Assembly (NCBI GenBank): GCA_015698045.1
Contig: BLAL01000315.1
Span: forward strand, 1 to 64,000
Source: Rhizophagus clarus
Lineage: Eukaryota > Glomeromycota > Glomeromycetes > Glomerales > Glomeraceae
Direction: 5' to 3'
Length of the DNA: 64,000 nt
Shown here: piece by piece, positions 1-12,300 of the stretch
How the letters are laid out: every line of letters begins with the position of its first letter
How positions within the stretch are numbered: the first letter of the stretch is position 1
Translations under genes and position numbers: made by a program
The notes under the pieces: generated by a model
Seen by the model: only the letters and a program-made list of their open reading frames with translations
The model's database searches: none
Told to the model about the DNA's origin: nothing

Positions 1-330
1 ATCTCACCAATTTCCTCGATCTCCCCAATTTCCTCGAAACCCGCCAGATCAATTTTCTTCGAACCCGCGCTTCCCGGTTCAAATTTTAAATTTTATATGC
101 ACGTCGGAGGGGGTCGCTTTATCTAGGCAGGACAAATTGGATTGCGCCTATCGGCTCATATAAAGATCCGTGTACTTATGTGAATTATTACGGGCATGGT
201 TTAATACCTGCCCGAATATTCAGCAAAAATTACCGGGGAAGATGCTGCAGGTTGTTGAGTCAGTCCGCACGAGTCAAAAGATTGCCATTTACGAAAAAGG
301 TGAAAGGTACCTATTCCATTTAAAAAGAAT
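1..330. other. GC-richer relic, unidentified
   Basis: This stretch is clearly richer in G and C than the DNA that follows and has coding-like texture around 100-300, but no frame stays open and I recognise no product. It may be a decayed fragment of a repeated gene. Nothing further can be supported. Confidence 0.3.
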
Positions 331-398
331 TTTTTAAAGCGGCCGATTTAATCAAATTTTTTGAAGAATTGAGGAATAGGTTTTTTTTTTAATTCATT

Positions 399-541
399 TC
401 TGGTCGCCTTGGTGGCGAATTTTTATTCTATGTAGTTTGTTTGGTCCGCCTGGTGGCGGGTTTTTTCCTGGTTCGTCTGGTGACGAGTTTTTTTTCTGGT
501 TCGCCTTGTGGCGTAAAGGTTTCTGGTTCGCCTGGTGGCGT
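399..541. repeat. Degenerate GGTTCGCCTGGTGGCG repeats
   Basis: Five imperfect copies of a motif close to CTGGTTCGCCTGGTGGCG lie at about 399, 441, 469, 497 and 522, separated by T-rich spacers. The spacing is uneven (about 25-42 bp). Each copy contains an imperfect short inverted repeat (CGCC...GGCG) that could form a small hairpin. I see no gene here. Confidence 0.7.
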
Positions 542-548
542 GTTCTTT

Positions 549-904
549 TTTTGTTTATATTTTTTTATAATAATAATAAATAATAATGCATTTTATCAAT
601 CACACTGGCACTAAATAAAATTTATTAAGACATTTTTTGAATATTATCTTGAATGCCAAATTGATATGATGATAATGTTAAATTCATATTGCAGAAAATA
701 TAAAAAAAAATTGTTCAATATGGAAGTCAGTAATTTGATGGCTGTTTAAAAATCTAAGGTTTCTGTTAAGATTGTTTGTTTCTTTACTATAAAAATGCTG
801 ATCAATAACTTTTAGTTCAGTAAAATTATTAATTTGTATAATAAATTCCTTTTATTCAGCAATAAATTTTGAAGTTCAAATAATTTTGACATTTAATTTT
901 AATT
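549..904. other. AT-rich gap, nothing recognised
   Basis: Very AT-rich sequence without a plausible coding frame, RNA gene or repeat that I can identify. Confidence 0.5.
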
Positions 905-2128
905 TATAAATATCCAGATGTTCAAAGCACGCCTTAGCAAAATTTTTGCCAATTGTCATACAACTGAAATTTAACGCGTCTACTGGATTTTCTACAGATT
1001 CTACCCAATCACGATGTTGTCGTAAAAAATTTTTAATATAAAAAAATGCTTGCTCGATCTGTAAGCAATAAATTTTTAAATAATGGAAGATTAAATTCTT
1101 ACGGGATTATAATCGGAGAATAAGATGGCAAAAAACTCAAGTCGTATTCCTTTCTCCTCACAAATATTCCGCAAACGCTGACTTTTATGTATAGATACAT
1201 TATCTAAGATTAAAACGCTATACTAGTTATTTAACTAAATAAAATATTAAATAAAAAATTTATTATAGTCTATGTGTTTTTATATTTCGCTTCGAAAAAT
1301 GGTAAACAAGTTGGGAAGAAAAAGAGATGGTTAACGCGGCACAATAAAAATCAATAAAATCTACGTACAACGCGAAATCAGGTCACATGAATTATTAGCA
1401 GAGTGGTGGCGCTATGATATATTGTAATCTTTATTATCATAAAGGAATAAAAAACATATCAATGTTATCACGGTCTTTTATGTGATATGTACTGTATTTA
1501 TGAAAAAAGAGATGGAGTTTTTAAAGAGCCTAGCAGATGTTCTTCCGCTACGGGAAGGAATTCTAGATCTTCTGTAATAACATCTAACTCCTTAACCTTT
1601 CTTTGATAATTTGCGCTTTTCAGTTTTCCAACCCAGACTATTTGAAGCATTTTCTGGAGAATTCTATTATTTATCTTAGTGAAGTTTCGATAATTTTGTA
1701 AAATCGATGGCTGAAACGTATCGGCTTAAGATTCATACTTTAAACCACCTCACGTGATATGAAATTGTTACTTCCTCGTCGGTAGGATCTGAACTTTCGC
1801 GTATATCCACTTTAATAAGAAAAAAAAATTTAAATCATTAAAATCATTGTAAAAACAACAACATAACGATATGAACGTATCGATCACCTTTCTACAATTT
1901 GTCGAAATTCTTTTACTAATGTTGAAAGTACATTTTTCAATTGATATCGATAGTCGAAAATGATTTACCAATATCGTTCGTTAATTGACTTTTGCCACGC
2001 CTTTGATAAGCATCATGCCCAAAAATTTTTTGTGTTATTTTATCAAACGCATGATCGGGCGGATTTCTAGTTCGCAAAAAAAGGCATTTCATTTCTTCGT
2101 CAATAAGACGATAATTATCCTTAAACAT
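905..2128 (-). pseudogene. IS630/Tc1-like (DDE_3) transposase relic
   Basis: On the minus strand the block from about 1225 to 905 reads as the catalytic end of an IS630-type transposase. A LDNVSIHKSQ-like stretch carries the second Asp, then SYSPDYNP leads to IEQAFFYIKNFLRQHR, which holds the final Glu. The NP and IEQ parts are separated by a clean GT-AG intron (minus strand, about 1099-1054). Upstream (minus, about 1830-1540) a KSANYQRKVKELDVITEDL-like segment and an open stretch at 2128-1937 may be the N-terminal half. The frame is broken more than once, so this is a dead copy. I saw no terminal repeats. The catalytic block is fairly secure; assigning the 1540-2128 parts to the same gene is inference. 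Confidence 0.6.
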
Positions 2129-2139
2129 AATAATATCAA

Positions 2140-3120
2140 TAATACATTAATACATCAGTAATTCTGATGTAATAACGATTGTTCTTAATTGGTAAGAATG
2201 TAACAACCAAAATAAGAAATGGATTTTACGTTGTCAGATGGTGACGAAGTTCGAGGTGGTTAGTGGCAAATTTGTGATGGCTTGGCTCGTCGAGGCATCC
2301 AAGCTATTTTGTTTGCCAGATGTAGTACACTTGGATGTAAGACCAACCAATTGCAAATTTGCAATTGATTGGCATTGCGCCAAATTGAACCGGAATTTCT
2401 TCTTCACTCTCTAGAAGTAATATTAAATGAGAATAAAATCTATATTCATTAATTATGTTCAGATTTATGTTTTTACCGCTTTCATCATTTCATTTCTTCT
2501 TGTTCTTTATCTTTCTCCTCCTATCCGTCTCTCTTCTCCTCTCTCTCTCTCTCTCTTTCTCTCTTCTCTCTTCTCTCTTCTTTCTTTCTCTCTTCTCTCT
2601 TTATCTCTCCCTTCCATCTCTTTCTTCTCATTTTCTCTTCTTTCTTTTTCAATATTTCTTTCTTCTTGCTCTGGAAGCATATCTTCATTATAACGAAGTA
2701 AATTAGTTTTAATATAAATTCGCAGAAATATCATTTCAATTGAATAATAAAATAATTATTTAACGTATTTACCCAAAATAACTCTTCAATATCATCATCT
2801 TGTCTATTATACCTTCTCCAATATCTACATCTTGTCCATGTAAAATTATCTTGTTCATGTTCACTTCCTTCCTCTCTTCCTTTCATCTCTTTCCTTATTA
2901 TAATCACGTGAAGGAGTTGGCAACATATGTACGAATAGTTTTGTAGTCTTTGCAGCTTTGTTGCCTTGTCTTTTAGGTATCATTATAAATAGTATTAGGC
3001 GCAATTACTATATAAATTTTAAATCAAAAATATAATATTATTACCTTTTTCTGTTACTCCTCTGCGTTTAGTCTATGATAAACAAAACAAGATGTACTTA
3101 TCGGTATTGTGCTAGTAAGC
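2140..3120. other. Gap with pyrimidine-rich tract
   Basis: No gene is supported. The only clear structure is the CT-rich low-complexity tract listed separately. A short GC-richer piece at about 2225-2400 has no open frame. Confidence 0.5.
2478..2690 (+). repeat. CT-rich low-complexity tract
   Basis: A run of about 210 bp on the plus strand is almost entirely C and T, with pure CT dinucleotides near 2538-2560. It keeps several reading frames open on both strands, giving Ser/Leu-rich or Glu/Arg-rich translations that are artefacts of composition. Confidence 0.85.
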
Positions 3121-3122
3121 AA

Positions 3123-3166
3123 CGTAAAGAAATAGGTGATTCGTCACGTAAAGAAATAGGTGATTC
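3123..3166. repeat. 20-bp tandem duplication
   Basis: The sequence CGTAAAGAAATAGGTGATTC occurs twice in direct orientation (starts 3123 and 3147, 24 bp apart). It sits just before the satellite array. Confidence 0.85.
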
Positions 3167-5922
3167 CTGACGAAAACACAAATACAACATCATCTTTATT
3201 TATTTATAGAGATTTCTCCTAATATTAAGAAAAAATTACATCGTGACCACAGCACATAAAAGGAAATTGGGTTAGCATTCTCGAAAAAAACGTTCATGGT
3301 ACATTAAATCTTGGATAGTTATCGGAAGAATTGTTAATAGTTACATCGATTCTTTATGACGAAAATTTTGGGAAAATTTGACATCTTAACGGTTACATGT
3401 AAAGAAAATTATATATGAGTATCGTAACTGTAGGACATAAACAGAAATTGGCCAACAAAATTTTCAAATTATTGAATAATTGATCGACGGAAAATCCTTT
3501 AATGGGTATATTAGCTCTTTTGAATCCACAGAAACATTAATGGAATTCCGAGCAATATTAACGGTTACAAGTAAAGAAAACTTTATGATGGAATATCGTG
3601 ATCGCAGGACATAAACGGTGATTTTCGGGATAATTGATCAGGAGAAAAATTTGTTAATGGTTACATAATCAGGGTTGAAAGAAAATATACTGTACGTACT
3701 ATTTATACTGTCCGAATACTTAATAGAGTAGCATTTTTCATATGCTTTAATATATTTATATATTCTATTTTAAATAATTAGGATGTGTTCTTTAATCTAA
3801 TCTAATTAGGAAAAATATTATATCTGAACTATTAGGTACAGTGCAAGTATTAATGCAATGTTCTGACAGTACATTGATGAAATTCTTGGGCAATGGAAAA
3901 AAATGCGGCGTTACATGTAAGGTTCGCAGGACCATGAATAAAATTTAGATCAAAAAATTGGTCGGAAAAATTTTGTCAACAGTTCTGTTGATTCTTTATC
4001 TGCAAAAGATCTTTATTTGCAGCACATTGGTGGAATCTAGGGTAATGATCTGAAAAATTTGACATGAATATCGTGGTCGCAATAAATAAATAGAAATTTA
4101 GATCAATAATTGATCGAAAAAAATTCATTAATTGTTACATTTGATTTTTATCTTGCAGCGCATTGATAGAATTCAGGGGTAATCTGAAAAATTTGACATG
4201 AATATCGTGATCGCAAGACATAAACGGATTTTCGGGATAATTGATCAGGAGAAAAAATTTGTTAATGTTTACATAATCAGGGTTGAAGAATTATACTGTA
4301 CGTACTATATTACTATGCTGTCCTAATACTTAATAGAGTACATTTTTTCATATGTTTAATATATTATATATTTATTTTAATAATTAGGATTGATAATAAT
4401 TATTAACTATTCTTTTAATCTTAATAGAAAAAATATTATATTAAATATTTAACAGTACAATATTAGTGCAATGATACAGTAAATTGATGAAATTTTGGGA
4501 AATGGAAAAATTGCGGTTACATGTAAGGGTGATCGGCAGGACATGAACAGAAATTTAGATCAACAAATTGATCAGAAAAAAATTTTGTCAAACAGTTCTG
4601 TTGATTCTTATCTGCAAAAATTTTATCTGCAGCACATTTGTGGAATCTAGGGTAATGATCTGAAAAATTTGGCATGAATATCGTGGTCGCAGATAAATAA
4701 ATAGAAATTAGATCAATAATTGACCGGAAAAAAATTGTTAATGATTACATTGATTTTTTATCTGCAGCGCATTGATAGAATTCGGGGTAATCTGAAAAAT
4801 TTGACGTGAAGAATATCGTGATCGCAGGACATAAACGGCATTTTTCGGGATAATTGATCAGGAGAAAAATTTGTTAATGTTTACATAACAATCAGGGTTG
4901 AAGAATTATACTGTACGTACGATATTAACCTATGCTGTCCTAATACTTAAATAGAGTACACTTTTTTCATATGTTTAATATATTATATATTTATTTTAAT
5001 AATTAGGATTGATAATAAATTATTAACTATTCTTTAATCTTAATAGAAAAAATATTATATTAAATATTTAACAGTACAATATTAGTGCAATGTATACAGT
5101 AAATTGATGAAATTTTGGGGAAATGGAAAAATTGCGGTTACATGTAAGGTGATCGCAGGACATGAACAGAAATTTAGATCAACAAATTGATCAGAAAAAA
5201 TTTTGTCAACAGTTCTGTTGATTCTTTATCTGCAAAAGATCTTTATCTGCAGCACATTTGTGGAATCTAGGGTAATGATCTGAAAAATTTGGCATGAATA
5301 TCGTGGTCGCAATAAATAAATAGAAATTTAGATCAATAATTGACCGGAAAAAAAATTGTTAATGATTACATTGATTTTTTATCTGCAGCGCATTGATAGA
5401 ATTCAGGGGTAATCTGAAAAATTTGACGTGAATATCGTGATCGCAGGACATAAACGGATTTTCGGGATAATTGATTCAGGAGAAAATTTGTTAATGGTTA
5501 CATAATCAGGGTTGAAGAATTATACTGTACGTACTATATTATGCTGTCCTAATACTTAAATAGAGTACATTTTTTCATAAGTTTAATATATTATATATTT
5601 ATTTTAATAATTAGGATTGATAATAAATTATTAACTATTCTTTTAATCTTAATAGAAAAAATATTATATTAAATATTTAACAGTGCAATATTAGTGCAAT
5701 GTAAAGTAAATTGATGAAAATTTTGGGAAATGGAAAAATTGCGGTTACATGTAAGGTGATCGCAGGACCATGAACAGAAATTTAGATCAAAAAATTGATC
5801 GGAAAAAAATTTTGTCAACAGTTCTGTTGATTCTTTATCTGCAAAAGATCTTTATCTGCAGCACATTGGTGGAATCTAGGGTAATGATCTGAAAAATTTG
5901 ACATGAATATCGTGGTCGCGAT

Positions 5923-7447
5923 AGGACCCAGAAATATACATATAGGGGTAGGGTCTATCAATGCGTCGTCATCATAGTGGAGTTGGACGGGGTAAGGTTT
6001 TGATTTGCGTATAATTTAGGAGATTTTTGTCCATAGTAAAGGTCATTAGATTGCGTATTTTTATCAAAAATTTTATATGTAAAAGATTTAATTTGCGTAT
6101 TTTGACCTATATTTTTATTTGGCTGATCATATATACTGTTGTAGAAAATTATTCGATATGCTAAAATACGATTTATCAATCATAAAATTTACAATTTATA
6201 GTTTTAAATTTTTTTTTTTTAAAAGATTTTTTTATCAGTTTTTATAACCGAAATTTTTTTTTAATATTTAATATTTTTATCGGTTTTATAAACTGAATTT
6301 TTTTTAATATTTATATTATTAGTAACCGAATTTTTTTTTAAAAAAAGATTTTTTATAAACCGAACCTTTTTCTTTTCCACTGATTTAAAAAAATAAAAAA
6401 AAAACTATTTATAAAAAAAAAAAGTACTAGGTACTACTGAAGTATAAATTGGAACTAACGGACTCTTGCAAATATGGTGAGTTAAGTGTAAGAAGCAGAA
6501 TTCAATGTTAATAAAATTTTACTAACATTCCTTTTAGTTTTTTAGTACCTACATAATCAAGATTATTCTATTTTTTATAGCTTATTACATTGGTAAGTTT
6601 CAAATTTTTAGGAATTTTATCAAAAAATGCTTACTAATGTTTTATAATTTCTTTTTTATAGATTTCAGAATTCGATCAGAACTTGGAATTCGAGACGGGT
6701 AAGTATTTCTATAAGGAGATAAGCGGGTTTGATTTTTTATGTATTAAAGAGTATTTACTAACATTCTTTAACTTCTCTTTTGTAGATTTTGAAGTAAAAT
6801 TTGGAATTCGAGACGGTTAAGTATTCTAAAAGCGGGGGGGGTGCGAGTTTGAATAAAGCGTTTGCTAACTTCTCTTTTTGCGGAATTTAGACTAGAACTT
6901 GGAATAATTCAAGATAGGTGAGTATTTCTAAAGGAAGAAGGAGTGGGTTTATATAAGAACACTCACTAATATCCTTTAACATCTCTTTTTGTAGATTTTG
7001 AACTGGAACTTCAAATTGGAATTTAAACATATTGTAGGAATGAACTTTCAAATATAAATATCAAAAAAAAAAAAAAATAATAAATTTTTTTCTAATTATA
7101 AAGCTATCTAAATTCGTATACAAATATTGTTAAAATATAATACATTTCATTATATTTCGTTAACATAACATAAAGAGAAACAAATATAATTTTTTTTTTT
7201 TTTTTAATAAAAAAAGACCGATATCAAACTGCAGATTATAGAAACTATATCATATGATATACTGCACTTTGCTGAATTAATTAATAATTGAAAATTTTAA
7301 GGTCTGAAATTTTATTTGCGTATTTTTGCGGTATTTTCAATATCAGGTGTCAAATTTGCGTACCGTTCATATAAAAAACCCTTGCGTACAGCTCATAGTA
7401 AAATTTTCTTTCATCACCTGACCCCTATATATATATTTCTGGGTCCT
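5923..7447. mobile_element. 1.5-kb non-autonomous DNA element, 8-bp TSD
   Basis: The ends are inverted repeats: left AGGACCCAGAAATATACAT and, on the other strand, AGGACCCAGAAATATATAT, matching for about 27 bp with one difference. Both sides are flanked by the identical 8 bases GTCGCGAT (5915-5922 and 7448-7455), and the satellite unit continues across the junction, which proves insertion. An 8-bp duplication fits hAT-like or other 8-bp superfamilies, but the AGGACC terminus is not the usual hAT CAG start, so the superfamily is left open. There is no transposase. The inside holds AT-rich DNA and the repeated splice-like cassette at 6440-7030. The perfect duplication suggests a fairly recent insertion. 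Confidence 0.9.
6440..7030 (+). repeat. Tandem exon/intron-like cassettes
   Basis: About four diverged units, each with a CTAAC-like branch-site motif, a T-rich stretch, a TTTTGTAG or TTTATAG acceptor, then a short block near TTTTGAACTGGAACTTGGAATTCGAGACGG, ended by a GTAAGTATTT- or GTGAGTATTT-like donor. Units are about 110-130 bp. The short exon-like blocks have no conserved open frame. Whether they are spliced is unknown. Confidence 0.6.
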
Positions 7448-7812
7448 GTCGCGATAAATAAATGGAAATTTAGATCAATAATTGATCAGGAAAAAAAATT
7501 GTTAATGGTTACATTGATTTTTATCTGCAGCGCATTGACAGAATTTGTTACATTAGTTCTCTATCTCGGAATTATGTAATGAAGTTTTAAAAAAAACTTT
7601 TCAAGTTGTTGACCCAAATTTCCTTTTATATAGTGCAGTCATGATATCACAGTCGTAATATTATAAAAAATTTACTTTGTGCTTTTTTCCCAAAGAATTC
7701 AATTGATATTTTTTTTAAAGTTTGACTGTCCATATCTTATCAGTTACATATAAAAATACCACATCTCAGATCAGAGTTTTTAGATTTCTAATAAAAAAAA
7801 GATAGAAAGAAA

Positions 7813-8082
7813 ATGTCCTCTCCCAAACCTAGTAGAGAAGAAACAGGTATAAAAAAAAAATACCTGGTATATTAATTCATTAAATAACGTATGATAATAT
7901 TCAAATAGTTTCTTTCATATATAGATAATATGATATTGATCTCGCTAGACGATCTAATAAAAGAACAAACCCGATCGAACGATCTTCTCCAGACCAACAT
8001 TAAAAAGAAACAGAAACGTCCGTCTCGTAACAACCGAGCGAAGACCATGGGAGACTGGGCTCGGATGGTGAAAAAAGTATGA
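7813..8082 (+). CDS. Small basic two-exon protein, unknown
   Basis: I do not recognise this gene. Exon 1 is 7813-7846 and exon 2 is 7925-8082, joined by a 78-bp intron with GTATAA donor and TATATAG acceptor. The junction keeps the frame and gives 63 residues, starting MSSPKPSREET and ending in a Lys/Arg-rich part (KKKQKRPSRNNRAKTMG) followed by DWARMVKKV. The coding part is richer in G and C than the surrounding satellite, which supports real coding. The basic tail could bind nucleic acid, but this is a guess. A donor-like GTATGA overlaps the stop, so further exons are possible. It lies between the direct and inverted satellite blocks. Confidence 0.45.
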
Positions 8083-8339
8083 TCATTTGATTCTTTAATA
8101 TTTTGTGATAATTTGAAATATTTAACACTTTAAAATTATTTGTTAGAATTGATATTGCCATTATATGAAATTAATATCTCATTAATATTATATCCACCTT
8201 CTTTTCAATTTATTTCAATAAAAAAATAAATCTTATGTAATTTTATAATTGTATATATCCGTAAAGCTCACAACTAGTGATTTTATCATAATAATTGATT
8301 GTAATAATTTAAAATCATAAAAATCAAAATTTCATATAA

Positions 8340-9225
8340 ACTGGAACACGAATTGCTAACAATTTTTTTCTGATCATTTGTCTTGTCTAAATGTGCTGCG
8401 ATCACGATATTCTTAAAATGTAATGTCAATTTTTCAGAAAAGCTTTGTTAACCAATTTCCGTTATGTCCAGCAGCCTATATAAATTTCTTTACATGTAAT
8501 CGTCAAAACATCAATCCTAAATTCAAGAGCTTTGTTAACCCAAATTTCTATAGTTACGATGTTGTTCATTATATAATTCATTAGTTAATGTAACTAACTA
8601 TTAACGAATTTTTTTCCGATCAATTATCCCAAAATTCGATGATCTAAATTTCCGCTTATGTCCTGCGGTCACAATATTCATATAAATTCCTTTACATATA
8701 ACCGTTAAAGAAGTCAACTCTTCAGATCATTGCCTCAAAACTTCGTTAATGCATTGTAAGTAAAGAACCAATGTAGCCATTAAGAAAATTTCCGATCAAT
8801 TCAAATTTCCGTTTATGTCCCGCGGTCACAATATTCATACAAAATTTCTTTGCATGTCGATTTTCCCAAAATTTAAGAAATTAGTAATCTAAATTTCCGT
8901 TTATGTTCTGCAGTCACGCACGATATTCATACAAAATTTCTTTGCATGTAACTGTTGTTAACACGTCAATTTTAGATCATTTTCCCCAAGATTTCCATTA
9001 ATGTACTGTGATCCAAGAACTAATGTAACCATTGACAATTTTTTTTCTCGAAATTTCAATATAAATTTCCATTTATAAATTTCCGTTTATGTCCTGCGGT
9101 CACGATTTCATACAAATTTCTTTACATGTAACCAGATCATTGCCCAAAATTTCCGTTAATGAGAAATTTGTTAACCCAAAATTTCCGTTTATGTGCTGCG
9201 GTCGCGATACTATGATTTCCAATTA
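8340..9225 (-). repeat. Same satellite family, inverted
   Basis: Motifs such as TTTCCGTTTATGTCCTGCGG, TCACAATATTCATACAAATT and CTTTACATGTAACCGTT recur every 170-200 bp. They are reverse complements of the 3.2-7.6 kb satellite landmarks, so the family occurs in opposite orientation on the two sides of the small gene at 7813-8082. Copies here are shorter and more diverged. No coding frame is seen. Confidence 0.75.
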
Positions 9226-9328
9226 AAAATATTATAAAAGCAGTTAATGAATTAAATACACAAACGCGCATGGACATTTTTTAAATTTACTCATTTTATT
9301 ATTCCTTATTATAATTATTATCATAGCC

Positions 9329-12300
9329 ATGTTACGAAATAAATCTCGAAAAGCGAATATTGCTACATTACCTTTTCGTATCTGTAATAATTTTAGAAGG
9401 TTGCCCAACAGATTTTTATTATCGGATAATGATGACAATGAAAAAATGGTACAAAAAGATTTTGAAGATGATAATATTAGCGGCGAAGAGTATAATGAAT
9501 ATGGCGACGGAGATGATGATTTAGAACAACGAAGCGATGATGATCATATAGAACAGCGAAGCGATAATGGTGATGATTTAGAACAACGAAGCGATGATGA
9601 TCATATAGAACAGCGAAGCGATAATGGTGATGATTTAGAACAACGAAGCGATGATGATCATATAGAACAGCGAAGCGATAATGGTGATGATTTAGAACAA
9701 CGAAGCAATGATGATCATTTAGAACAACGAAGCGATAATGATCATTTAGAACAACGAAACGATAATGATGATGATTTAGAATAACGAAGCAATAATGAAG
9801 AAGGTGATACCAACATGATTTCAACATCATCAGAGAATGAAACAGAAAGCGATTATATAATGTCCTTAGAAAGTGATGAAGAATATGAAACAATGTCGTC
9901 AGATAATGAAGAAAGACATGATTCTGATATCTCAGAAGAAAAGCTATTCGTTGATGAAGCATTGGCTAAAGATAAGTTACCATCTTATGATGGTGATTTT
10001 GCTCCATATTTTCAAAATTTAACTACTGCTGCCTTATTTTGTTGGATTTATAAGCATAATATTTCAACAAATGCATATGAAGATCTTGTTGACATTATCA
10101 TGAGACCAGAATTTAATAGAGATCATATTGTAAAGAATATTCGGAGATTTCGAGCATGGAGGGAGCGTCTTCCTCTTCCCTCAATATCAGCAAAATCTAT
10201 CTCAATTTCATCAAAAAAAACACCATCAACTTTAAAGGATTCAAAGATGGCATATCAACTTTCAATAAGTGATATCATTTGGAATGTTCTTAACAACCCA
10301 TCACTATTAAAGGAAATGTATTTTGGTGCTGGTGTCGATTCAAAAACAAAATCCGAGTACTGGCATGGTACCTTATGGGCAGAGTCACCTCTTTTCGGTC
10401 AAGAACAATTAATGATATCAGGGGGTAATTATTTATTAAATGCAAGCTGATGGTAGAGAGGCGAAGCAATAAAGTACAAGAGACTAACACTTTTTTCATA
10501 TGTATATAATAGAGATATACCAATGCGGCGATTTTGTTTACTATTACGACAATGAGCGAAAACTTGGCAGATTGAGAGCGATATTATTAAATGAAGAGAA
10601 CCAACAGTATCGGCTGAGAATCCAAAAAGTTCTAGATTATAGTGACTTGCCTGGAACTTTTAAGGGAGAATTAAGACAAAATCGCTCTCTTTCCGGAGAA
10701 GTTTGGTTACAAGATGAACCATTCTTGACAATAACAACATCACAAATTTCAGAAAAGGTTGCTGCAGATACACTACGAATTACTGAAATACTTTATAAAC
10801 ATCATACACACTGGCGCATTCGTGATGCAACGTTCTCTTATCAACATCCTTCGGAATATATTTCCATAAGGCAGCCACCATCTCCAACAATTCCGGTTTA
10901 TAAGCTGTTTTTGGACATATACTACGATGATTTTGGAACATTTAGGAATGTTTATCATTCGTTAGGAGGTGTTTATGTGCAGTTTGGAAATATGCCTGCC
11001 CGTCAAAGAAAGTTGCTCAAAAATCACTTTGTTCTCGGGTTTGTTCCTTTCGGTGGTAATTTCAATGAATTCATGTTGCCATTTATTTCTGAAATGAAAG
11101 AATTCGAACAAGGAAAATTAATGGAAGTGAATGGCCAAGATGCTTGGGTGATAGCCGGTTTAGGTGTCGTAACTGCTGATTTACCACAAGGGAATGACAT
11201 GTGTGGTGTATTACGACATAATGCCAATAAAGGTTGCCGCACTTGTACAGCCTCTCGAGAATCACTTACCAACTTCTCTCAGGATGTACCAGCAACATCA
11301 AGATATCATCACATCACTGACGATCAATTTAAAGAGATATTTAACGAACCTGCTACCACAAGGCAAAGACGACTTTGTACTGAGTTTGGACTAAGAACAA
11401 GGCCTAGCATTTTGGATAGGCTGCTAAGAGAAAGGCATCTACAGACACCTCAAGATGTATATCATGCAACTGCTGGGAAGATTGGACGACTTCTTAAATT
11501 AACGTATGATCTTTGAATTTAATTAACTTTAGCTAGATATGTAACGAACAAAATCTTTTAATAAAGCTTTTTGATTTCCACAGGTGCGAATTATTTTCAC
11601 AAAAAGGAGAGGACGAGTTTATCAAAGCCTGGAAGAACTTTGAGAAACCAAAAAAATGGTCTCGTTTGCCAAATCCAATTAGTCACAATGCTAGTTTCAT
11701 GATGTCTGACTATCTTAGGCTCGCTATGATAATGCCTTTTATACTTAATAGTTTTTTAGAAACATCAAGCTTAAAGGAAAATGAATCCAGAAGCATTCTG
11801 CGACGAATTCAAGAATCACGCATTAACATGGCGAAAAATGTAATAATTGCTTGTTGGGTATATGTAGCAAAAACAATGAGGATAGTTTTTGAAAGCAAGT
11901 TTACATTAGATTCGTATGACGAATTACAAAAATGCCTTGAAGAAGAAATGAAAATTCTTCCAAAGGTACAATTATTCATAATTCTTATATAATTTTTTAT
12001 TTTTTATTTATCAATATATAAAATATTATTTAATAATGTGGCTTTAGGTTTTCCCTGAATTTGCTAACTTACCAAACCTGCATATCAATATCCACTTGCT
12101 GGTGCATGCAAGGACTTATGGTACTCTTATAAACACTCAAGTTGGTATCAAAGAGATGGTGCATCGGATCTTTAAAGCAATGGTACCACGAACAAATTGC
12201 AAGAATGTCGAGCTAGACTTGTTAAAGCGGTATACTACGCTCTTTGCAATTCGTCATTTAGTAGATGGAGGCGCAGATCAAAGATTATCACAACCTTGTA

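Larger units (their letters stand above)
3230..7570 (+). repeat. Satellite of about 610-620 bp, direct orientation
   Basis: A landmark close to TTTTCGGGATAATTGATCA recurs near 3618, 4219, 4832 and 5454, giving periods of about 601, 613 and 622 bp. Units share further landmarks: GGTTACATGTAAG, an ATCGTGATCGCAGGACATAAACGG-type segment, TATCTGCAGC and an ACTGTACGTAC segment. The second and third units are very similar; the first is more divergent. The fifth unit is split by the 5923-7447 insertion and resumes at 7448. No unit encodes a protein. The same family appears inverted at 8340-9225. Confidence 0.85.

Noticed and set aside
2427-2734. Open frames on both strands over the CT-rich tract
   Set aside because: They only reflect the low-complexity composition; no motif and no splice or start context.
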